Below, one piece after another: positions 25,897 to 34,845 of a stretch of 64,000 nucleotides of DNA. The stretch's first letter is position 1. Every line of letters starts with the position of its first letter. A program made the position numbers and the translations under genes. The DNA comes from Hyphomicrobiales bacterium (GTDB taxonomy: Bacteria > Pseudomonadota > Alphaproteobacteria > Rhizobiales > Rhizobiaceae): assembly GCA_900470155.1 (NCBI GenBank), contig UBZT01000001.1, positions 62,001 to 126,000 of the forward strand, given 5' to 3'. Under the pieces are notes generated by a model that made no database searches, was not told the origin of the DNA, and worked only from the letters and a program-made list of their open reading frames with translations.

Positions 25897-26883
25897 TCAG
25901 ACGGTTTCCCAACCGTCCTTGCTCGCGGCACGATAGATCGCGTCGATGAAACGCTGGTTCGCCTTGGAATTTTCCAGCGTGACCACCTCACCCGTGGTGC
26001 CAGCGACAGCCCGGGCAAAGGCTTCGGCCTCGAGTTTGTACTGGCGGCTGTCGGGGAAGCGGAAGATCTGCGAGCCATCGTGGCTGCGATTGGTGAGTTC
26101 GACCTCTTCGGCGCCCCAGCGATCGGCGTTGAACGGCGACTTGACCTCGATGAAACCGTCCGTGCCATGAAACACCATCAGCTGACGGTTGGCCATCTGG
26201 GTCGAGATGTAGAAATTCAGTTCGAAATCGCCGAAATCGGCCTTCACGCTCGAATAGATGTCGGTGCCGAATTCCGGATCGCGCTCGACCGTTGCCTGGA
26301 TACGCTGCGGCTCCTTGCCGGTGGCAAAGCGCGTGGTGATCGTCGGATAGACGCCGATATCCGGCAAGGCGCCGCCGCCGAGTTCGGGAATATTGCGCAT
26401 ATTGCCGGGATCGCGGTTGAAATAGGTGAACGAACCCTGGACCATCTTCAACCGGCCGATGGCGCCCGCTGCCAGCAGTTCGCGGACCTTGTGCCAGACC
26501 GGCGTGTAGGTGATCATGAAGGCCTCGGAGACGACGACCTTGTTGCGGTCGCGGGCTTCGATGATCGCATCGATCTCGTCCGCCTTCAGCGCGATCGGCT
26601 TTTCGCAGAGCACATGTTTGCCGGCATTCGCCGCCTTGATCGACCATTCGACATGCTGCGATGTCGGCAGGGGAATGTAGACGGCATCGATCACGTCGGA
26701 AGCCAGCATTTCCTCGTAGGAGCCGAAGGCATGCGGCACGGAAAAGCGGTCGGCCATGGCGCGCGCCTTTGCCAGGTCGCGACTGGCAATCGCGGTGACC
26801 ACGGCATTTTCAGCATCCTGGATGGCCGGCACGACAAGTTCGCGGCCGATCTTGGCCGTCGACATAATTCCGAAACGCAACAT
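25897..26883 (-). CDS. Gfo/Idh/MocA-family oxidoreductase
   Basis: A 328-residue NAD(P)-dependent oxidoreductase. It begins [19 protein letters not shown] (dinucleotide fold) and carries [14 protein letters not shown], the EKP motif that defines the family, followed by a C-terminal alpha/beta substrate domain ([13 protein letters not shown]). Likely substrates are sugars or polyols. It is transcribed alone and convergent with the GtrA gene. Confidence 0.92.
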   Translation of the reverse strand: MLRFGIMSTAKIGRELVVPAIQDAENAVVTAIASRDLAKARAMADRFSVPHAFGSYEEMLASDVIDAVYIPLPTSQHVEWSIKAANAGKHVLCEKPIALKADEIDAIIEARDRNKVVVSEAFMITYTPVWHKVRELLAAGAIGRLKMVQGSFTYFNRDPGNMRNIPELGGGALPDIGVYPTITTRFATGKEPQRIQATVERDPEFGTDIYSSVKADFGDFELNFYISTQMANRQLMVFHGTDGFIEVKSPFNADRWGAEEVELTNRSHDGSQIFRFPDSRQYKLEAEAFARAVAGTTGEVVTLENSKANQRFIDAIYRAASKDGWETV

Positions 26884-27077
26884 GATTTCCTCCCTGAAAA
26901 GAACGGCCGGACACTAGGCGAGGTTCGCGCCGCGCGCAATCCGGCTCGCAGCACGTGTAGCTTCATCGCTACGATCCAGATTGGCCGAAAATGTCCTCTC
27001 TTCGTCCGTCTGTCTGCTTTTTCTGCTCTCCAGACTGGATAAATTCGGCTATCGTCAAAAACACCGGAGAGCCTGAA

Positions 27078-27638
27078 ATGTCCGCAGAGAAAACCGCACT
27101 GATCGTCGTCGATGCCCAGGAGTCCTTTCGCCAGTGTGCATTCTGGACGACTGACGATCTTGCCGCCTATGTCGAGAAACAGCAGGCGCTGATCGACGGC
27201 GCCAAGGTTGCCGGCATCCCGGTCGTGCAGATCTTCCATGTCGACAGCGATGCGCCGTTCACGCTCGACAGCGGCTTCGTCACGACGCTTGCCGAACTGG
27301 AACTCACCCCGGACGTGACATTCCACAAGAACGTGCATTCGGCCCTGGGCGGCACCGGTCTCGAAGACTGGCTGAAGGCCAACGGGATCAAGCGCCTGAT
27401 CATGTGCGGCATCCGCACCGAACAATGCTGCGAAACCACCACTCGCCACGCGGCCGATATCGGCTACGACGTCGATTTCGTCAGCGAAGCGATGCTGACC
27501 TTTACCATGACCCATGCCTCGGGCGTCAGCTTCTCGCCGGCCGACATCCGCATGCGCACCGAACTGGTGCTGGCCGGCCGCTTTGCCCGCATCGCCACCG
27601 TCGAAGACGCACTCGGCACAGCAAGGAAGGCGGCTTGA
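27078..27638 (+). CDS. Isochorismatase-family cysteine hydrolase
   Basis: A 186-residue hydrolase. TALIVVDAQESF carries the catalytic Asp, VTFHKNVHSAL the Lys, and IMCGIRTEQCCETTTRHA the Cys. Such enzymes hydrolyse amides or isochorismate-like substrates; the exact one is unknown. The next gene begins inside its stop codon region (TTGA), so a GlxA-type regulator is translationally coupled and likely co-regulated. Confidence 0.9.
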   Translation: MSAEKTALIVVDAQESFRQCAFWTTDDLAAYVEKQQALIDGAKVAGIPVVQIFHVDSDAPFTLDSGFVTTLAELELTPDVTFHKNVHSALGGTGLEDWLKANGIKRLIMCGIRTEQCCETTTRHAADIGYDVDFVSEAMLTFTMTHASGVSFSPADIRMRTELVLAGRFARIATVEDALGTARKAA

Positions 27639-28639
27639 GCATACAGCACGCCCCCTCTGTGCCGGAGGTCATCCCGGTCTATATCCTGGTTCCGCCGGAG
27701 GCCCTGCTGATCGATGTCGCAGGGCCGCTGGAAGTGCTGCGCTATGCCAATGCCGAGCAGAATGCGGTTCACTTCGATTACCGCTATGTCTCGACATATG
27801 CCCGACAGCAGACCTCGATCGGGCTGATGCTGGACGGGCTGGAGCCGCTGCCGGAGAGTCTGCCGGCCGGTGCCATGCTGGTTGTCTCCGGTAGCCTTGC
27901 CGTCGGCAAACAGGCGCTTGCCGAGAATGCCGAACTCCTCGGCCTCGGCACATGGCTGTGCCGGGTCGTCACTGCGCAGACACGGCTGGTGACGATCTGC
28001 TCCGGTGCGCTGCTGGCCGGCGCTGCCGGCCTGATGGAAGGCCATGCCTGCACCACCCATACGGAATGCATCGACGAATTGAAGGCGCTCGCCCCGACCG
28101 CCAATGTGCTGGAAAACCGTCTCTATGTGGAGGACCGCAACCGCTTCTCCAGCGCCGGCATCTCGACCGGGATCGACCTGATGCTGCATGTCGTAGCAAA
28201 GCTGACCTCGGCCCAGGTGGCGCTGGCGGTGGCGCGCAAGATGGTGATTTATCTGCGCCGCAGCGGTTCCGACCCGCAGCTTTCGCCCTGGCTGTCCGGC
28301 CGCAACCATATCCATCCGGCAATCCACCGGATGCAGGATGCGATCATGGCCGATCCGGCGCGCGACTGGAGCCTTGGCGAGTTGTCGCGCCTGGCGGCAC
28401 TCAGCGAACGGCACATGACCCGGCTGTTTCGCGAGCATACCGGCCTGTCGGTCACCGCCTATATCAACACGATCCGGGTGGCGCTGGCGCATGACCTGTT
28501 GTCCCAGAGCCGATTCGACATGGAAAGCGTCGCCGAGCGGGCCGGGTTTTCCTCGACACGGCATTTGCGGCGGGTGTGGTCGGAGCACCACGCTGCACCG
28601 CCCAGCCAGTTTCGCCGCGACCGGCGACAGGACAATTGA
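27635..28639 (+). CDS. GlxA-type AraC-family regulator with DJ-1/PfpI domain
   Basis: A 334-residue regulator with an N-terminal amidotransferase-like (DJ-1/PfpI) domain (about 15-180, including LVTICSGALLAGAAGLM) and a C-terminal pair of AraC helix-turn-helix motifs (ALSERHMTRLFREHTGLS, VAERAGFSSTRHLRRVW). A TTG at 27635 overlaps the previous stop (TTGA) and has AAGGAAGG four bases before it, so it is the best start. It likely controls the upstream hydrolase gene. Confidence 0.87.
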   Translation: MSIQHAPSVPEVIPVYILVPPEALLIDVAGPLEVLRYANAEQNAVHFDYRYVSTYARQQTSIGLMLDGLEPLPESLPAGAMLVVSGSLAVGKQALAENAELLGLGTWLCRVVTAQTRLVTICSGALLAGAAGLMEGHACTTHTECIDELKALAPTANVLENRLYVEDRNRFSSAGISTGIDLMLHVVAKLTSAQVALAVARKMVIYLRRSGSDPQLSPWLSGRNHIHPAIHRMQDAIMADPARDWSLGELSRLAALSERHMTRLFREHTGLSVTAYINTIRVALAHDLLSQSRFDMESVAERAGFSSTRHLRRVWSEHHAAPPSQFRRDRRQDN

Positions 28640-28665
28640 GGAAGCTCGCATGGTTTTGACCCATT

Positions 28666-28682
28666 CACCATTTTGAATGGTG
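28666..28682. repeat. Small perfect hairpin between two genes
   Basis: CACCATT and AATGGTG pair around TTG, 27 bases after the GlxA-type regulator stop and 57 bases before the aldo/keto reductase. No U-tract follows. It may be a terminator or an operator. Confidence 0.35.
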
Positions 28683-28738
28683 CATCACGAAGCCGATTGC
28701 TACCGTCCGGTGAAACAGTCCATCGAAAGGATCATGCC

Positions 28739-29689
28739 ATGCAGAAGCGCGCCCTCGGCCGCACCGGTCTTTCCATCGCGCCCGTCGTCTTCGGCGGCAA
28801 TGTCTTCGGCTGGACGGCCGACGAGGCGACTTCGTTCGCCCTGCTCGATGCCTTCTTCGACGCCGGCTACAACACGATCGACACGGCCGATGTCTATTCC
28901 GCCTGGGTCGATGGTCATGTCGGCGGCGAAAGCGAAACGATCATCGGCAAATGGCTGAAGCGTGGCGGTGTTGCGCGCGACAAGGCGATCATCGTCACCA
29001 AGGTCGGCTTCGACAACAATGGCCGCGAGACCGGCCTTGGCAAGACCTGGATCGCCGACGCGGTCGAAGCTTCACTGAAGCGCCTGCAGACCGACTATGT
29101 CGATCTCTATCTGGCCCACAAGCCGGACGAAAAGACACCGATTGAGGAAACGCTGGAGGCCTTTGGCAAGCTGATCAAGGCCGGCAAGGTGCGCGCCATC
29201 GGCTGCTCCAACTATGATGGCGGTCAATTGCAGGCCGCCCTCGATGCCTCGGTGAAAAACAGCCTGCCGCGCTTCGACGTGGTGCAGCCGGAATACAATC
29301 TCTACACGCGCGACCGTTTCGAGGGATCGCTTGCCGATCTCTGCATTGCCGAAGATATCGGCGTGATCAGCTACTATGCGCTGGCCGCCGGCTTCCTCAC
29401 CGGCAAATACCGCAAACCGGAAGACACCGAAGGCGTCGCCCGCTCCTACCGGGTCTGCAACTACCTGAACGACAGGGGATTGAAGGTCCTCGCCGCACTC
29501 GACCAGGTCGCTGCCGAGACCGAAGCCACGCCGGCAACCATCGCCATCGCCTGGGTCGCCGCCCGTCCGGGCATCACGGCGCCGATCGCCTCGGCCACCA
29601 GCCTTCGCCAGCTTGACAGCCTGATCGCTGCCGGAAAACTCCAGCTCTCGGATCAGCAGATGGCGCTGCTCAACGCGGCGGGTGCTTGA
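28739..29689 (+). CDS. Aldo/keto reductase
   Basis: A 316-residue AKR. Catalytic residues are in DTADVYSAW (Asp, Tyr), IIVTKVGFD (Lys) and LYLAHKPDE (His); the NADPH-binding tail reads GITAPIASATSLRQLD. It reduces aldehydes or ketones. AAAGG lies before the ATG at 28739. An acetyltransferase gene starts two bases after its stop. Confidence 0.93.
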   Translation: MQKRALGRTGLSIAPVVFGGNVFGWTADEATSFALLDAFFDAGYNTIDTADVYSAWVDGHVGGESETIIGKWLKRGGVARDKAIIVTKVGFDNNGRETGLGKTWIADAVEASLKRLQTDYVDLYLAHKPDEKTPIEETLEAFGKLIKAGKVRAIGCSNYDGGQLQAALDASVKNSLPRFDVVQPEYNLYTRDRFEGSLADLCIAEDIGVISYYALAAGFLTGKYRKPEDTEGVARSYRVCNYLNDRGLKVLAALDQVAAETEATPATIAIAWVAARPGITAPIASATSLRQLDSLIAAGKLQLSDQQMALLNAAGA

Positions 29690-29691
29690 CC

Positions 29692-30138
29692 ATGACCCAT
29701 GTCATTCGCGATGCTACTGCGGCCGACGAGGCCGCCTGGCGCAAGCTCTGGGCCGGCTACCTGACCTTCTACAATGTCGATCTTGACCCCGAGATCACCG
29801 ACCACACCTGGGCCCGTATCCTCGATCCAGCCTCGCGCGTTAGCATGCGTGTCGCCGAGGTCGATGGGGAACTCGCCGGCTTTGCCATCCACCATTTCCA
29901 CGACAGCACCTGGGTCAAGACACCGGACTGTTATCTGGAAGACCTGTTCCTCGACGAACGTTTTCGCGGCCAGGGCATCGGCCGCGCGCTGATCGACGAC
30001 CTGATCGCGCTTTCCAAAGCCCAAGGCTGGTCACGGCTCTACTGGCACACCAACCACGACAATGCGACGGCCCGCACACTCTACGACCGCTACGCGAGGG
30101 AAGACGGGCATGTGCGCTATCGCCTGAAACTCGGCTGA
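29692..30138 (+). CDS. GNAT-family N-acetyltransferase
   Basis: A 148-residue GNAT protein. The acetyl-CoA loop is RGQGIGRALIDDLI within motif A, preceded by EDLFLDERF, and the C-terminal WHTNHDNATARTLYDR is typical. Substrate unknown. It lies two bases after an aldo/keto reductase gene and converges with a LysR gene, the two stops being directly adjacent. Confidence 0.92.
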   Translation: MTHVIRDATAADEAAWRKLWAGYLTFYNVDLDPEITDHTWARILDPASRVSMRVAEVDGELAGFAIHHFHDSTWVKTPDCYLEDLFLDERFRGQGIGRALIDDLIALSKAQGWSRLYWHTNHDNATARTLYDRYAREDGHVRYRLKLG

Positions 30139-31029
30139 TCAGCGCGAATAGCGGAAAAAATCCACAAAAGCCCGCAGCGCCGGGCGCATCTGGCGACGCG
30201 AGGTGTAGTAGATGTAGAAACCGTCGAAGGGTGGCGACCAGTCGGTCAAGACCGGCACAAGCCGCCCTTCGCGGATATCCACGTCCACCCGCTCGTCGAA
30301 CAGGAAAGCGAGACCGACACCATCAAGGGCTGCGATTCGGGCCAGTCGCTGGTCGGACACGATCAAGGGACCGGAGACGTCGACCGCCAAGTCCTTGCCA
30401 TTCTGTTCCAGTTCCCAGCGGTAGATCCGGCCGCTGCTGAAGCGGCGGCGGATGCAGCGATGCTGCATCAGGTCCTGCGGCGTGAGCGGCACGCCGTGTT
30501 CGGCGACATAGGCCGGCGATCCGACGATCACGCCGCGCTGCGGCCCGCTCGCCTTGACCGCGATCATGTCGGCTTCCAGGTGTTCGCCGAGCCTCAGACC
30601 CGCATCGAACCCTTCGGCGACGATATCCTCGAAGCGGTCATTGGTGACGATGTCGAGTTCGATCCGCGGATAGGTCCGCAGGAACGCACCCAGCCTCGGC
30701 GCGATCAGGTCCTCGGCAGCCAGCATCGGCATGGTGATGCGCAAGGGGCCAGCCGGCTCGCCTCTATCGTCGGCCAGGGCCGCAAGCGCCGTATCGATAT
30801 CGGCCAGCGCCGGTGCCAGCGTCTCCAGCAGCCGCCTGCCCTCCTCGGTCGGCGCGACGCTGCGGGTGGTGCGGGCAAGCAGGCGCACGCCGAGGCTCGC
30901 CTCCAGCGAAGCCACCGCATGGCTGACGGCCGATGGCGCAATGGCAAGCTCTGCGGCCGCCTTGCGGAAGCTGCGGGTCTCGGCGACGGTGGCGAGCACC
31001 GCCAGTTGGGAAAGCTGGATCCTGTTCAT
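30139..31029 (-). CDS. LysR-family transcriptional regulator
   Basis: A 296-residue LysR regulator: QLAVLATVAETRSFRKAAAE and SAVSHAVASLEASLGVRLL in the helix-turn-helix, then a substrate-binding domain with GSPAYVAEHG. It is divergent from the aldo/keto reductase at 31149, with palindromic boxes between the two genes. It probably activates that reductase and represses itself. Confidence 0.92.
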   Translation of the reverse strand: MNRIQLSQLAVLATVAETRSFRKAAAELAIAPSAVSHAVASLEASLGVRLLARTTRSVAPTEEGRRLLETLAPALADIDTALAALADDRGEPAGPLRITMPMLAAEDLIAPRLGAFLRTYPRIELDIVTNDRFEDIVAEGFDAGLRLGEHLEADMIAVKASGPQRGVIVGSPAYVAEHGVPLTPQDLMQHRCIRRRFSSGRIYRWELEQNGKDLAVDVSGPLIVSDQRLARIAALDGVGLAFLFDERVDVDIREGRLVPVLTDWSPPFDGFYIYYTSRRQMRPALRAFVDFFRYSR

Positions 31030-31032
31030 TGC

Positions 31033-31085
31033 TCTATTTAATAGAACAAGTTGCGCGAAATTACAGCCATTATCCTATTCAATCC
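31033..31085. promoter_or_regulatory. LysR-type operator boxes between regulator and aldo/keto reductase
   Basis: TCTATT-T-AATAGA at 31033-31045 is a perfect palindrome four bases in front of the LysR start. A degenerate copy, CCTATTCAATCC, lies at 31074-31085 nearer the reductase. Two spaced sites in a divergent LysR promoter fit the usual recognition and activation site arrangement. Confidence 0.5.
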
Positions 31086-31148
31086 CGGTGGTATTCTCGG
31101 TCTATCATCAGCGCATCCGGCGCGCTCTTCCGCGAAAGGTCAAACACC

Positions 31149-32147
<999 letters not shown>

Positions 32148-32170
32148 CGCGAAGCAGTCAGGCGAAGTAA

Positions 32171-33043
32171 TCAGGCGCTACCGGCGACGCTTTGTCGGTA
32201 GGCTGATGGCGTCGTGCCGGTCATCGCCTTGAACACCCGCGTCAGGTGGCTCTGGCTGCTGAAGCCGCAGGCCGACGCGATCTGGGCAATCGGATCCGCG
32301 CCCGCCAGCAGCGCCTTGGCGCGGGCAAGCCGCCGATGCTGGACCCAGCCATGGGGCGAGACGCCGCAGCTCGCCCGGAACATGCGCTGCAGGTGGAATT
32401 CGCTGAGGCCCGCAATCGCGGCGAGATCAGCCAGGCTCACCTGCTGGTCGAGATGCGCCTCGATGTAATCGGTGATCCGCCGGCGGACGGCGGGTGCGAG
32501 GCCGCTCTTGATGGCGAGCGGTCGCGCACCGCCATAACGCGGATCGACGAAGAGGCTGGCGAAGGCCGCTGTCATCGCCGCGTCGGCAAGCAGCGCATCA
32601 CCGGCATAGGTCGCATCGGCCACTTTGCGCAAGGCCTCGGCCAGCACCGGGGCATGCTCGAAGGTCGCCTCGGGCATCACCATCAGCCGGCAGTCACGGT
32701 CGAAAGTCTCGGTAAACACACGCCGCAGCTCTTCGTCCGGCACATAGAGATGGACGAACTCGAAGGCATCGGTGATTTCCCATTCCGACGAGGCACCCTG
32801 CGGCATGATGCAGAGCGCGCCCGGCCAGCCGTTCAGTGCGCCGCCGTCGAGCCGCCGGGTGCCGGCGCCCCCCTGCAGATAGAGGCTGAATGTATGGCCA
32901 TCCGGCCGCTGGTAGCTCATCCGGTCATCGGCATTGCGCCAGATCGCCGTCGAACAGCCGGAACCAAGCGCAAGTGTGCTCACCGCCTGCGCGCGCGGCG
33001 AGGCGGAGAGGAAGCTGAAGACGGACGGGTTGTGAAGCGACAT
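32171..33043 (-). CDS. AraC-family transcriptional regulator
   Basis: A 290-residue AraC regulator with the DNA-binding module at the C-terminus (about 190-285): LADLAAIAGLSEFHLQRMF and IAQIASACGFSSQSHLTRVF are its two helix-turn-helix motifs. The N-terminal half carries a cupin-like ligand domain. The start at 33043 (MSLHNPSVFSF) is chosen; the frame extends upstream without homology. It is divergent from a DMT-family transporter and probably controls it. Confidence 0.88.
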   Translation of the reverse strand: MSLHNPSVFSFLSASPRAQAVSTLALGSGCSTAIWRNADDRMSYQRPDGHTFSLYLQGGAGTRRLDGGALNGWPGALCIMPQGASSEWEITDAFEFVHLYVPDEELRRVFTETFDRDCRLMVMPEATFEHAPVLAEALRKVADATYAGDALLADAAMTAAFASLFVDPRYGGARPLAIKSGLAPAVRRRITDYIEAHLDQQVSLADLAAIAGLSEFHLQRMFRASCGVSPHGWVQHRRLARAKALLAGADPIAQIASACGFSSQSHLTRVFKAMTGTTPSAYRQSVAGSA

Positions 33044-33169
33044 GGCAGAACTCTGAAGCAAGGAGCGCCATTCTATCGCAGAGTTCGGCGCTTGCCAGCC
33101 GTGGATAATGCCCAACTCGCCCGCCGCGCATTTTCACCGCAAGAATCTGCAAGAAGAAGCTTCGCTACG

Positions 33170-33186
33170 GCGCTATCGGATAGCGC
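33170..33186. promoter_or_regulatory. Perfect palindrome upstream of DMT transporter
   Basis: GCGCTATC-G-GATAGCGC is an exact 17-base palindrome lying 17 bases before the transporter ATG, between it and the divergent AraC gene. It could be an operator or an RNA hairpin in the leader. AraC-type regulators usually bind direct repeats, so the binding protein is unknown. Confidence 0.4.
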
Positions 33187-33203
33187 ATCACAGCGAGGGC
33201 CGC

Positions 33204-34127
33204 ATGACCAATATCATCCTGTTCGTTTCCACCGTCATCATCTGGGGCACGACCTGGATCGCCATTGCCATGCAGGTCGGGCCTGTGCCGGTGCTGGTGT
33301 CGGTATTCTACCGCTTCGCCACCGCGGCGCTGATTTTTCTCGTGGTGCTGGCCGTGATGGGCAAGCTCAAGGTGCCCGCACTGCGCCACCAACCCTTCAT
33401 CCTGGCCCAGGCGCTCTGCCTGTTCAGCTGCAACTTCATCTGCTTCTACAATGCCGCCAGTTATGTGCCGTCGGGGCTGATCTCGGTGATCTTCTCGCTG
33501 GCGACGATCTATAACGCCATCAATGCCCGGCTGTTTTTCGGCGATCAAATCACCGGCCGCACGCTGGTCGCGGCAGCCTTGGGGGCTTCGGGCCTCCTGC
33601 TGCTGTTCGGACCGGATATCCTCGTGCATTTTGATGTCGACACCTGGAAGGGCGTCGGCCTGTCGGCGCTCGGCACGCTGTTCTTCTCGCTCGGCAACAT
33701 GGTCTCGCGCCGCAACAGCGCCGCCGGCATCCAGCCCGCCACCGCCAATGCCTGGGGAATGACTTACGGCGCGATCGTGCTTTTGACCCTGATTGCCGTA
33801 ACCGGCACGCCGGTGATTGCGCCACCCGACAGCCGCTACCTGTTCGCCATGCTCTATCTCGCGGCAATCGGCTCTGTGGTCGGTTTCACCACCTATCTGA
33901 TGCTGGTCGCCCGTATCGGCTCGTCCAGGGCCGCCTATACGACCGTGCTCTTCCCGGTCGTCGCGCTGTCGCTGTCGACGCTCTATGAGGATTATCACTG
34001 GACCCTGCTCGGGGTTCTCGGCCTCGCGCTGACGCTTGCCGGCAATGTGGTGATCTTTGCCAGGCCTGCAGCGCGGCCGACGGTCCCGGCAGCAAATCCG
34101 GCCGCGGCCGGCGCCCCTTCGCGCTGA
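33204..34127 (+). CDS. EamA/DMT-family transporter
   Basis: A 307-residue membrane protein with about ten hydrophobic helices arranged as two EamA repeats; the first starts IILFVSTVIIWGTTWIAIAM. A Pro/Ala-rich tail follows. Such proteins export amino acids or other small metabolites. It is divergent from an AraC regulator. The substrate is unknown. Confidence 0.9.
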   Translation: MTNIILFVSTVIIWGTTWIAIAMQVGPVPVLVSVFYRFATAALIFLVVLAVMGKLKVPALRHQPFILAQALCLFSCNFICFYNAASYVPSGLISVIFSLATIYNAINARLFFGDQITGRTLVAAALGASGLLLLFGPDILVHFDVDTWKGVGLSALGTLFFSLGNMVSRRNSAAGIQPATANAWGMTYGAIVLLTLIAVTGTPVIAPPDSRYLFAMLYLAAIGSVVGFTTYLMLVARIGSSRAAYTTVLFPVVALSLSTLYEDYHWTLLGVLGLALTLAGNVVIFARPAARPTVPAANPAAAGAPSR

Positions 34128-34147
34128 ACGCAGGTGACAAAGCGCCC

Positions 34148-34756
34148 TTACAACTTCGGGGTCAGCATTTCGAAGCGGTCGCGGATCGTCGAACAGGTAT
34201 CGCCGCCGAGCCTTGCTATGGCGTCGATACCGGCCGGATCGACATGCAGGCGATCATCGACAAGGCCGTCCTGATAGTGGGCAAACAGGATCTCACCCAG
34301 GATGATCTGCCGCGACTTGCCGAGTTCGAGACTGACATGGCGGCGGCATTCGAAGGCAGCCGGCGCCTCCTTGATCCACGGCGAGGCGACCTTTACGCCG
34401 GGCATGGCGGTCAGGCCCGCCTGTTCCAGCTCATTGATGCCGCGCGGATGTTTCGCAGCGCAGGCATGCATGGCCTCGGCAATGGCGAACGAGACGATGT
34501 TGACGGTAAACACTTCCGTCATGCGGATGTTCTCGCCGGTATGCTTGAACGACATGTCGGGATTGTTTTCGACGCCAAGCGCCAGGATCGGCGGGTCGGC
34601 CGACAGGCAGTTGAAAAAGCTGAACGGCGCGGCGTTGATGCGTCCCTCATTGTCCACCGTGGTCACCAGTGCGATCGGCCGGGGGATGATCGTGCCGATC
34701 ATCAGTTTGTATTTGTCGCGCGCCGACAGAGTGGTGAAATCAAAACCTGCGGACAT
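34148..34756 (-). CDS. Flavin reductase-like (FMN-binding split barrel) protein
   Basis: A 202-residue protein of the flavin reductase/DIM6 type: IIPRPIALVTTVDNEGRINA, APFSFFNCLSADPP and DTCSTIRDRFEML are recognisable. It binds FMN and probably reduces flavin for a monooxygenase not present here. The start MSAGFDFTTL is supported by homology over the upstream in-frame ATG at 34804. It is transcribed alone in front of the pheT terminator. Confidence 0.88.
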   Translation of the reverse strand: MSAGFDFTTLSARDKYKLMIGTIIPRPIALVTTVDNEGRINAAPFSFFNCLSADPPILALGVENNPDMSFKHTGENIRMTEVFTVNIVSFAIAEAMHACAAKHPRGINELEQAGLTAMPGVKVASPWIKEAPAAFECRRHVSLELGKSRQIILGEILFAHYQDGLVDDRLHVDPAGIDAIARLGGDTCSTIRDRFEMLTPKL

Positions 34757-34812
34757 GCACTTCCCCGTTCCCAGCGTCCGCGATCCGTCGGACAGTCGCC
34801 CCAAATGAACAA

Positions 34813-34829
34813 GGGCGGCAAAGCCGCCC
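34813..34829 (-). terminator. Terminator of the pheT transcript
   Basis: GGGCGGC and GCCGCCC pair around AAA; on the minus strand the stem is followed by TTGTTCATTT. It lies 17 bases after the pheT stop. The U-tract is weak. Confidence 0.55.
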
Positions 34830-34845
34830 CTGGTTGACCGTCGGA

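Noticed and set aside
27464-28651. Open frame of 395 codons on the minus strand
   Set aside because: Antisense to the isochorismatase and GlxA-type regulator genes, both supported by motifs.
32925-33152. Short minus-strand frame upstream of the AraC gene
   Set aside because: It is out of frame with the AraC gene, lies across its start and lacks a ribosome site.
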